Of a DNA stretch of 64,000 nt, positions 23,101-35,100 are shown in pieces. The stretch's first letter is position 1. The number at the start of each line of letters is the position of its first letter. Source of the DNA: Ligula intestinalis (Eukaryota > Platyhelminthes > Cestoda > Diphyllobothriidea > Diphyllobothriidae); NCBI GenBank assembly GCA_036362985.1, contig JAYGXS010000005.1:30601947-30665946 (forward strand), read 5' to 3'. A model generated the notes under the pieces. It had not been told where the DNA came from. It was given only the letters and a program-made list of their open reading frames with translations, and did no database searches. The position numbers and the translations under genes were made by a program.

Positions 23101-26100
23101 GCTAATACAAGCGAACATGCGAGTCCCAGGGAGTAATTCAGAAATAGAAGACGACTCGCCCGCTGGGACAATATGTTTGTTCGCCTGATGTTTCGAAATC
23201 CGTCGCGGATTCATCGTCAGAGACATACTCACAGAACAGCAGCAAAAACAGTTTGTGTGTGCACAGGGTTCTGCCCTTACCAACCCCATTTATGCGTAGC
23301 TGACGCTTGCTTCTCTCATTTACTCTGACGATGGCTTCTCGTGTGGAGCCGAAAGCTCAGAATAAAACTATCGTTCCAGAGATCGCGTCTTCGTCTTCTT
23401 TACAAATTTAAATGTCTCTGTGCGCTGATTCGTTGTGTCAGCAATGACCATCTGGCCTTGTGATGTTGGCATAGGATGATGCGGTGGCCTGTGTGTTCCC
23501 CGAGCGATGGTTTGCTTTGGCAAAATTTAGTCTCAGCACCCAATATGGATTGGACAAATCGTTGCACATGTCGATGGATTGGGGGCCCGTAAATCATGAC
23601 TCAAGTAATTCTCGACTCACGCTGTTGTCACCTCATCAACTTTGAAAGTGTGGCCGGGTCTCGTCAAATGAGCCGCAACTTGAGAATTTGCATCAGTTTG
23701 CACACACAAACTATTTCTGCTACTGTTTTGTGAGTATGTCTCTGATAATAAATCCGCGACGGATTTCGAAACGTCAGGTGAACAAACATATTGTCCCAGC
23801 GATCTAGTCGTCTTCTAATTCTCAATGGTAATTAGTTTCATATTTCCTTTAACGATGTCTTTTAATCATGCTAGTCGATAGAAGCGAATTTGTGAGTTCC
23901 AGGAAGCAGTTCAAAAGGAGAAGGTGCAATCACTGCAACAAGAATTTTTTCCTGAAGTTTCCGATTCTTTAGAGAAACCTTAATTATAGGTAACCGTAGC
24001 ATAGTGTGAGATATGCGCAGATTGGGGTAGTACATGTGCAAGTTGCACTGGATTTACCTACGGATGCCTATGATTAAGGATTCTAGACAGAATCCGAAAC
24101 GTCAGGAAAATAAAATTCTTGTTCCAGTGATCGCCTCGTCTTCTTCTTCTTCTTCTTCTGAATCATGCTAGTATTAGTATCTAGGCGATTATAACCGAAT
24201 GGGTAGTAAGTGTTCTAAGAAGGACCTTTCTGGCAAAGGCATAGGGGATTGGAGTGGTCATTTCTGGCTTATTGGCTGTCCTCATGCAGTCATGCCCAAT
24301 TCTAGATGGCGCACCAGCCGAACCCATGGCCTCTGGATCAAAAGTCGAACGGTCTAGCCCAATGCGCCACAGGTTCGCTCGGTTTCGCTCGAGAGAATTA
24401 GCATTGACTTAGTTAAGTAGAAGGCTGATCGAGTACCAGCATATTCTGTTTGGTGTCCTGGGCTTTCAAACTCCTGCAGAAGTATATCGTCAGAGGTAAC
24501 AGCAGTTAAAAAGGGGGCAATTTTAGGAGGGGGAGTACAAACCAATAAACTGTCATTGGCGCATGTTTGAAGATAACTGTGCGGGGCTCTGTACGCCGGC
24601 GCTAAATCTATATATCGATTGATTGAGTTTCCATCCTTGCACCAAGTTTTAATATAATCTCGGTTCGTTTTTTTTCCCGTGGGGGCGAGTATCTTTGCAG
24701 GAAGTTGAACTCATGGCCCGTATCATAGGTTTGAACAGCAAATTACGGTAATTTGTCGCATTTTTGCAGTCGTCAAGATACTTACCCCTTAACTGACCAA
24801 AGAGAAGTCCCTCCCTTTCTTTACTAAAAGGGATCAACATGAGACTATGACCTTCAACCATATAAACTCGGAAAGTCTAGCTTGAGTAACGAATGTGGGC
24901 TACCGAGAGCGTAGCTGCCCTAGGCCGTAATCCTGGCATGTTTTTTTGTTTTAATTTTCTATTTTGTTTTCCGTAGGTGGACACGTATTGAAAAGCGTAA
25001 GACGAGCTCTGCTAAGTTGGTGTTGGATTTAACCCATCTTCCCCTGTTTTCTCGTTTCATCTTTGCGAACACATCGCCCTCTCAAATGTTCACACACATT
25101 TTTCCCATTTTTTCTTTGTCAGTGCCATCTCGATTCGAATGTGAGTTCTGTGGTGAGGTGTTTGTTTTCAGAAGACAAATCGTCTACCACCTCAATTCCA
25201 TGCACAGCAGTAAGTTTATCGATGACTAGCACCTACTGCTTCCGACTACATGCCTTTTATTCTTTCTGGAGATGAAGAGGTGTTGAAAGTCAGCCTGCAT
25301 TCTGCTGAGAGTTGACTGTCCTCAAAACGGACATATTCTAAGGAGTTGGTAATCACCCGCATTAACATAATTGATTACAGTGAGTGATCTACCCCATGCA
25401 ATCTGCGTAAATTTACTAAACACTACCAAATAAATAGGAGACTGGCTCGACGTTTATCATCCAGAGTACGCAAGACAAGGTAAATGCCCATCGGTCTAAT
25501 TAAAGTATTCACTGGATGCAGTGTTTCATTTAAGTGAAGTATATCCTTCAGAAAAGTATTTCAGGCTCGTTCACAAAAGCTTATATGCATATTTGAGCTG
25601 GAATCCATCTGTCAATGCAGAATAGCCAACAGACTGTCAGTCGTATAAACTGCATAATTGTTAACCATACTAACAGCACAGGTACTCACTAAAAGCCCAT
25701 GGGCTCCGTGCACGCGCGGCTGCGTAGGCGGGCTGTTTAACAGTACATCCACTGCGCCCTATCCTGCCTCTGGTCCTCCTGATTCGGTCAGTGACAGTTA
25801 AATTGAGAGTCCAATACAGTTTATTATTGCATTACTATCTACTTAATTTGTAGCAGTAGGCATGCTTTGACGAATTATGGCCTAAACTCGTGTTATTTTT
25901 TTCGATTCATTATTTTTATTGAGTGTTGTTTAAGTTTTTTTGTTATTCTTTTTGGTGACACGGGGTTGCATTTTGGCTTAGAAGCTTTCTCTATCACATC
26001 TCCTTATCATTTGTATATCAAATCTACGAAGAGGATATAAGGTCGATGATTGTGTCCAATTGGGCCTTCTTGTTTCCTGTTGGTTGTATTTCTCGCTTTA

Positions 26101-29100
26101 ATTATCGCACGCGAAAAATTGGTTATTTAAATAATAATTCGTATGATATTTTATTTTTACACGCTCCTTCTTTTAAATTATTTTTTCGTCAAAATTTTCT
26201 TATGCGGCCCCCTTAATACATATTCTTCCTCCCAAATGTCTACCGTGTTTTGTGGTCAGACATTTATTCCTTGGTTAGTGGGTGTAAGCGAATATGTAAT
26301 TGTGGTGGAAATGATAAAACAATATTAAAGTAAAGAAACCTATGTTTGTTTTAATGTATTTAGTAGAATCAAATCCTTCAATGAAAACTCCTGTTGATCA
26401 GGATACTGGTACCAATTGATGGAGTTTGAACCTTATATCGGCGGAATTAAATTAAAAATGGAAAATCCGACCTTATATTGGCGGAATCTAACGAAAAAAG
26501 GGAAAGTTGGGTTACTGAAAATGTAAGAATACGTTATTGTTATAAGTCAAAGGCAACAAGAACCTTTAAAAACCGTCTAACTCCAGCTACTGCGGGATAA
26601 CCAACATGCTTCCACCGGGCAAACAGTGATATAACTTTATTTTGTAATTCCTAACGAAATTAAAAATCCGAGCTTTATGAAAAGTAAACAGACAGAGCCG
26701 GAGGACCCGTTGATGAGACGGACCCATGCAGCTGCATCAGGCAGTGGCAGCATACCGACGAAACGTTGGTCTGGGCCTTTAGCTAGTCCATGTTACACAC
26801 CACCGACCCAGTGTGTGTTGTGTGTGTAGTGACTGTTGAGTAGACTTAGAGTCAGACGGTGACGGCTACTTCTAATCACCTGGTTGTGTAAATCCTGGCA
26901 TGTGCCGGTAAGTCAAAGGGGGTATGTCGTGCTGTGGTGCGCGCAGATGGGTTCACTCTACCCGCCTGCGGTCTTCTTGTGGTAGAGGAAGTGTGGTAGA
27001 TGCGGCGCAAGCCCTAATTCCCGTGCAAGTCGCCGTCCCCGCACCGCTCTTCTCTGGAGCATACGGTGAAAATAATCGAAAAGGAGGATGTTAGGTAGTA
27101 CCTCTGCTACCTGTATCGTAAATTACAACATAAAGGAAATCGTTCTGTTCGACGATCGAACTGAGTAGACAGAACCCGTCAGTATGTCATGGCGCTCTAC
27201 TACCCTCAGGATGCACTTGTCGGTCTTTCCTAGCTAAACGCGCTCTACGCATGCCTTGTCCATCGAAATCCCTGTGAAATATCATGTTCAGCTCAAAAAA
27301 CGATGTCCAGTTTCAGCAGTCTCCATTTTTCGTAACCATTTCGTTTTTGCCAATGCAAGCAAACATGCGAGCCCCAGGAAGTTTCTGCTGATGTATCTGA
27401 TGAGGAATCCGCGATGGACATCGAAATGTCAGGCGAAAAAAAGTTTTGTCCCAGTGATCGCATCTTCACATTTCGTTTTTTTCTGTATCCGTAGCACCGA
27501 CGTTCTTCCCCCATGCTCACTGTTCCTGCTTTGGTGGGAAGCGCACTCCTAAACGCCTATACAAACTTCCATATCTCCTTTTTTTCCTTCATCCTCTTTG
27601 CTTTAGACGATGACAAGTTCAAATGTAAATATTGTGGTCGGTTCTACGGTTCAATGTCCATTCGGAGGGACCACGAACGGGTAATCCACGAGGGTAAGTG
27701 TCGTCTTCTCGTTTTACATTCCATGGGTGATAGGCAGAGCGGTTTTAAAACTCTTCTGGACTGGGCTACTAACCTTATGATAACCATACCGATCCTAGTA
27801 TGCGTTCCCTCGTATGTAAAGGTACTTGGAATAGCCACGTGCACAATCAAAATGAGCTCAATTTGTCCAGCAAGTAAGCCAAATTAGGGATCGTTGTTCA
27901 ATTTTATTAAGACGAAGATAGGCAAACGCTCCCTGTTGGTTAAAAAAGTTGATAATGCACCGATTCCCCAAAAACTTTGAAAAGCCAATTGCCTATGCAT
28001 TTGCACGCAACAATCAAGGAAGGTTTAAGATAATAAAAACTAACCCGTACTTAAACACTGTAGGTAATATGTTAACACGTGATACCAGTATTGTGTAGTT
28101 ATGTAGTGCGGGCGTGCCGTTGATCGATGCCACGAGAGTCTGCTGTTATCATAAACTAACTCGCACGAAAGTCGTCGCCATTCTATATTCTGACGCACGG
28201 TGGACCCTCTCTTTCGCGATGCTTGACCGGACACGTGCTTGAATACTGTCATGCGCGTATTAATTTTATCGTCAGTAGTCCACCTTCGACATTTTTCGGA
28301 AGACTTGATGAGATGTAGTAAGACAGTTACATCTCATGCACAAGAAGCATATTACTGTTTTCGTGGTTTTCCGTCCTGCTTTACAGAAATTAGACTGAGA
28401 ATTCGTTTTGCTATCACGCTCTCAGTTAGTTCTTATTAATGAAAACGAAGAGGCTTATTTTGTACCTGACGTTTCGCGTAGTTATCTCGTCTGCCCATAT
28501 TCTCAGTATGATTACTCTGGCTCCTTGTTCGCATTTTTAGGCCGCCATTTTTTTCCCGTATGCGTGTGCTGCTGAACCGCTGTGTGTTCCTCGCATCTCG
28601 CTGTCGTTTGTATCTCCTCTACCTTCCTCCTCCACCTTTACCCTATCTGTCACAGTGACGTTGTTGTTTGTTTCGCCTACGCGTGCGTTGGTCACCTGTT
28701 GTGTTACGTCGGTCCCCGTCTCGCCTTGGCTTCTTTCACGCACAAACACAATTGTCATAGAGCTAGTTGGCGACGTTGATTGCTCTACCTCCCATGATAA
28801 GAGTTGAACATAGGAGTCGGTCGACATCCAAGCTTCTTAAATCTGCCTTGATATGTGGTTGCACCTCGATCCACAGTTTCACTGGCGTCAAAGTTGGAGA
28901 CGTGCCTCCATGTCTGCAGCACCGGTCGCTACCTCCGACTTTGGGTCCAACCTTACAGCCAGCTAATGCTCGTGTAATCGCGTTTGTAACTGTCGACCAA
29001 CAAAGTTATAGATCCAGCAACTGCACTGAAGTTGGTAGCCTGATTTCGTCTGCTTCGGGATAGCGTCTTTCGGTCGCATTACTTGTTTCCGGATTATGGA

Positions 29101-32100
29101 ATTAGGTCTTTGGACACCTCCTATTCCGAGAGCCTCGATTTCGAAGACCCCTTTCATGTAGGAGATGCTCCGCCATGAGTTTCATGGGCAACTCTTCTCG
29201 ATCCGCGTTTTTGCTGGCAGTCGATTCCGCCTAATCAACGATCGTGGATAGCTGTTAGCTCCGAAGTGTTCATTCAGGAGCTTTACCACGCCCTCTTTGG
29301 CGGCTGACCTGCTGCAGTGTCTGTTTGTGGCAGACAAACATCTGTATTTAGCCGTCCGGTTGGCAGCAGATGAAAACTTCCAGGAACGAAAGTTTGCTCT
29401 CCACTTCTTATTCCATCGTTACCTGTAGATCGAGAAAATCGTGTTCAATCATTCTTTGTTGTGGTTGATTCTGTCCTGATTGATGACAACGAAAGTGTCG
29501 TCAACGTAGCGTGTCCAAAATGTGGGTTCGTACTATTCGAACAACCGTTTCTTGAGTCTTTGTAGTACCCCATTGCCGATGAGCCTAGAGATTGCGGACC
29601 GCATTGTGGTGCCTTTGATTTGCTCATATGTGATCCCTACGAAAGGGCAGGTCTTGAGGCTATGCTCCATGAGTTCTATGAGATCCTAAGCTGTGGGTTG
29701 ACCTTCCTTCTGGTCGTAATTCTGACATCGAAAGTCACGGATGGTTTCGACATAGAGCGCCTGTGGTATGGGCGTACATAGTGAGATAACACTAAATGAC
29801 GTCATTCTTTCATTTAACTCAGTTGTGACTGCCTTTATTTTGTCGGGTCATCTAATACTTTTCACAAGCTACATTTATAATACACATTTACGCTAGTTTT
29901 GATTCAATATTTTTCGCTCTTAAGAGCCTTTTCATTGTAAAAATGGTTTGAAAACCGGAAGACTCTTTATGTATGCAGTTTTAAGGAGAGTGATCTTCTC
30001 TCAAATCATTTCAAGAAGAATATTAAATGCACCTTGAGTTTTTATTATCCTCAAAAATCAAGCAGAAAAAGCCATACTACTTATTTGGTCATTTTGCCAA
30101 GTATCCGATAGCTGGCACCACTGCGGGACAAATATATCCTTAGATTTTGGACCACCAGCAGTATAAAATCATTTATCGAACGCTTCCTGATTGGAGGCGG
30201 ATTTCAGCAATTTTAATGAACCCTTCACGGGGTCGATCACTGGCCGTATGATGTTTGGAAACTTTGTGCTGGGGTTCATTCCTTTCCCCATGCCCCGTTC
30301 TCTTCCTTTGACAGGAATCATTTCCGGATGTTCATAGGTGTTTTTGGATATTGTTTCAGGTATTTTGCGATTCAAGTGCCATCTCTGCCCCGAGGGTTTT
30401 CCACGACTAAGTCGGCTCGATCACCACCTGCACGCGGTTCACAACCTGCCCTTACGTACGTTCTTACCTTTCCCGATGTCTTCCACCCCTGTTGCCTCTA
30501 TCTCCATTCGTGCAGGAATCATTTGCCTGGCTTTAGTAAAAATAAACGTTTTTTCTGGGGCAAGAACTTTATTTGCCTGTTATTTTTCAGATTCCTGACC
30601 AAACCCATATTCAGAGACAGAATCGAGAGTTGCAGTATTTATAGGATAGAGTTGTTTATCGTATCTGGCGCATGTGCATGCTACGCCAGAGAAATCGCTA
30701 GAATGCTTCAGACGAGTTGTGAACATGCAGCAGCAGTGACGTCGTTTCCCAAGTTCCGGCTCCTTCGACAAGACCCGACCACACGTTCAAGCTCATTGAG
30801 GTATAACCACTCGCAAGAAGTGACAATTGCCTGAGCCGCAAGTTCCCTGAGTCATAGTTCCCGGGCCTCCAATCTATTACCAACTACATTGACCTTTCCA
30901 ACCCATCTTTGGTGTTGAGACGTAGTTTGAGCAAAAATTTAGCTCCTAGAGGAGCATGCAGACGAATACTCTTTCCAACGCCAATGCCAGTGAGTTTGCT
31001 AGCCGAGAAGTCATCACACCAACACCCAAAGTGAACTGTGAAATTTCAGCAAATACCGACTCTCATGCCGGCCGCCAAGCGAGTCGTTCATCAGGGAGAA
31101 ATAACAATCGATTAAGGTGACCGTTTATTGTCATAGGTAGGCAGTAGCCTGGCGACGACATCCTATAAATATTGCAGGTACCTGTGTTTGAATTGCTTGT
31201 ATGTAATGCTGCCTCTGAAGATGGGCTCGAGGTGGAATCCGAAACATCTGGACTAATACATTTATTGTCCCAGCAATCACTTATACATCTTAACTACCTC
31301 TGCCGTTGCTGCTTTCGCCTTCCTGCGGTCTAATCAGATTGGTCGTCTGTTTGCGTTCCTCGCTGCAGCTTAAATCGCAACCAATAAATCTGTTTGCGAG
31401 CCCACTCATGCGTATATATCGGATCCTGTGGATTATGACCGCACAGTAAGTAAACAAACGACATCACCACGCTTGGGAAATATTACTATTCCCCTAAAAA
31501 TGTTCATTTGGGGGTGTTTAGTGTAAAATGCGCCTTCACTAAGTGTATCGGTCAGAAGTAGCTAACTGATTTGCTAAAATGTGGCTGCGTTATAATTATA
31601 CCGGCACTTTGATTGTACAGTAGTAAACCAGTAAGCCGTGGTCATGCTGCTAGTTAAATTATTGAGAAATGTATCTAATGTCGAGTTTATCACGATTTCT
31701 TTCAGAATTTTGAAATATTAGTTGTACGCCAAATAATTCTTGGTAGTCTGGGCTATTTTTTGCGGCTGGATACACTAATAGATACGTGTTGCACTTCAGG
31801 TAGTTTTCCGCTAAATTCCTGTGTCTTAATCTTTATTCCCCTGGAATTCAGCTTCAGACCACATATAACGTCTCTTCTCATCTTTTTCCTCCCCTTGTAA
31901 CCCATTACTGTGAAATTGCTTGTCAGTAAAGGTTCTTCTACTTTCTGTCTGTAATTTTCTTAGTCTGGTCAGCTCAAAGTATCCGTGACCTAATAGCCAA
32001 CGGGATTTGTGGGACTTTTTGCTTCGCTATACTTTGTTTCCTGCTAAAGATGTAAATGAAAAGCTGTGCACTCGTAAATGTACTGCCCTGGTTTTTTTTC

Positions 32101-35100
32101 GTCGGCCTATTATCCACGACGGAGGGTACGTAATAGTTAAATTGTTATAGCCCAGTTTCTAGAACCCGACTAGTAGGCAGAAGAAGCCAAGAGCGCGATT
32201 CTAATAGCAAGCCTTTACTCAGGGCGGTACAGAGACAGCAGAATGGAATTAGCGTGTCCACCGCAGCCTATTATAAGGCTTTGGTCCTTCTAGACTAATC
32301 CTGGCCAATCGCATGTGAGGACGATTCCGGCGTGCATTTTGATTCATGGTTCCCTATGCTGCCAGACGTTTCGAGAACATCTGCAGTGCACGTGTGCGCG
32401 GGCGTTACGTGTGCTCGGGGCGCGCGCGGCCGGCCTGCGGCCATGACTCAATTGGCGTACACTTCTCGTCTCCATAGCAGTAATTAATTTAGATAGGAAA
32501 GCCGGCCAGTAATATCGGTCGCCTTTCGTAGTGAAGTTGTTGGCGCAAGCGACAGTCAGCATGGCTGTGTTGAACTCTGCATCTGTCTGGGTCCGTTCTC
32601 TGCGTACGGATCAGTCGGTCAGTCAGAATATGTGGAGTACATGACAGAAGCGCTTAAAAACACCATTGAAACTGTACGGATGTCCAAGTTGCAATATTGT
32701 TTACATGTCGCATTTGTACTATGCGAAATGCATAACATTAATAGTGAACTATTAATGGTAAAAAGGTGGGGTATTTGTGAACAAACAGTGTAAAACACGT
32801 TAACTACACTTACACTATAAAAATGCCCGCCTGTTCCAACTTTACTGTAAATAAACGGTCAATTGATGTCAAGAGAATAGTACGTAATTTAATGATCAAC
32901 TTGCCGCCAAGGTAGCACCGCCCGTTTTCATTAAGATGTGTGCGTTGCTCTCTGAAAAAGCCTATCTTAAAGCATTCTTTATCCGCACTGCCTTGTCTGC
33001 TTCAATATTATTTCAGCTGAAAAGGAGACGCCTGATGAACGCAAGAAGCGCTTGCTAGCCTTCCCTCGATTATGCGGCAAAAAGGACTCTGAGATCGACG
33101 ATCCCCCCGGTTCGTTTTACTTCAGTATAGTTAAGGGTAATAGGTATTGTCTTCGAATTTGAGAGCCCTATTCTGTATGCCCTTTACCTTTTTAGTTGGA
33201 AAAATTTTTCGGTGTTAGTTTGGAAGGTTCGCAGTGCCTTTCGTTAAATTTATTTCGGATTTTTATTCCTGTTGACTTGTAACACCTAGCTCATTGTGTA
33301 AGTAAGGCCTGGGTCCTTCTGAATTTGATATAGTCTCAATTTCTTCATAATTTTTCTATTTTGTCCGTGTGTTTCTGAATGTCAGTACACATGGGGTGAG
33401 GGGAGACCTTTTTGTGTTCTTTTGCGATTCGCTGTCTTGTGTCGGCTTGCAAAGGCGAAGCCAATGTCTATATCGGCAATATTACCCTCTCTGCCCTCAA
33501 ATTTCCTCCTCTCAATTGCTTTCGCCGTTTTGTCCTTAATAACCCTCGGATACAAATAAAATAGCACCGATTACAATGAGCACTTTAACCGCTTTCGGCA
33601 TCGGTAATAGTCTTATATCGGATCGTTGCCACAACGTGGTTTTACGCGATCTAACACCACACAAACTACAGACAAGAGCTATTTGTCAAAACAGCGCTAC
33701 TCACCTTTTTGAATGCCATTTTCTTAGTGACAATTTTTACCCTTGCATGTACATAAATATATGACGCACCAGTATGTTATCAGTAAGGTCTACAAGGGCA
33801 TTACCTATTACTCCCACCGAATAAACTGAAATACAGTCAACCCCAGCGCCTACCGCTCTGAAAATCTCCCTTTCCTCTGCATTGAGTAAGTTTTTAATAC
33901 TGAAATATCGTGTAGTCGATTCTCAAAGAATTTTAGTCATGATAGGATGCCGGCTATTTACGGAGCTTCTTTCTGACCGCTTACAAAAATTATCTTCTGT
34001 AAAAAGGACTACTTATGTGGTATGCATTTTTATCATTGATTTTGACTGCATTTATCAATTCAAGTATATGTTTTGGAAAGCGTGCTCGAAAAAAATTCCC
34101 CTTCAATTCGTTTGTTAGCAAATTAATTTCAATTTTATACTAGAATAAAGGGTGTCCGTCGGCTTTAAAAAATTTCTCATTATCAGCCTTTTTACGATGG
34201 TGCGTTCAATCATAATCCATCGTATGTGTCAATTTATTAATGTTGCCTATAATGTATACAGCGTGCTGCATATCTGTTGTAATGTTTTATGAGACCTATG
34301 TGACTTCTTCCTCAAACTGTAGGCAAAATTGTTCTTCTCCCTAAACAGAATGCACGCAGCGCAAACAGGGATAGCAGTCGGTAGGTTTCAAAATGATCCT
34401 ATCCTTGATATGAGAAATTCCCCTTTTCATACCATTACCAAATGGCTGGTAGAAAAGCTGAAATAATTTGAGCGTGACCTATATCCTCGAAGCCTTAAGA
34501 ACGCATTTGTTAAAGCCATAAAGAATATGAAGGTTGGTGAAAGTAGGATGCTCTCATTGGATGTATTATCACTATTTACCAACGTAGTCGTGGCAGAAAC
34601 CATAAACTACCTCTGCGATGTTATTCGGGACACGAACTGCCAGATAGGTATGCACGTGAAAACCCTCAAAGATCTCCGTACGCGATGCTCCAACCAATTT
34701 AGAAACCTTTTTTAACCGAAAGATACACTCCCTATGAGTATAAAATTTAAAGAGAGCATAATTTTCTACCAAATGAGTACTAGAAAGAATAATTTTACGG
34801 ATATTTTCTGTAAACTTTATTTGAATTTATAAGTGCAGTGAAAATAAGGGGGGAAATACATACCACATAAGTAGTCCTTTTTACAGAAGATACACTTTGT
34901 AAGCCTTCAAAGAGAAGCTCTTTAAAAAGCTGGCATCCTATAGTGACTGACACGTTTTGAGAATGGGCTACGTGCTAATCACTATTGCAACCTTACTTAA
35001 TGCTGATTAACAAGTGAGCATCAATCCTTCGTAAATGCCGGCATGTTGCACGAATTTGGAGCCGTACTGAAGGAGGTAAGGAGGAGGAAGAGGTAAGGAG

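Larger units (their letters stand above)
22762..24976 (+). other. Intron 6
   Basis: 2.2 kb, largely repetitive: an inverted repeat with arms at 23.13 and 23.7 kb, a related repeat end at 24.08-24.16 kb with a CTT run, and a SINE at about 24.2-24.38 kb. Confidence 0.6.
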
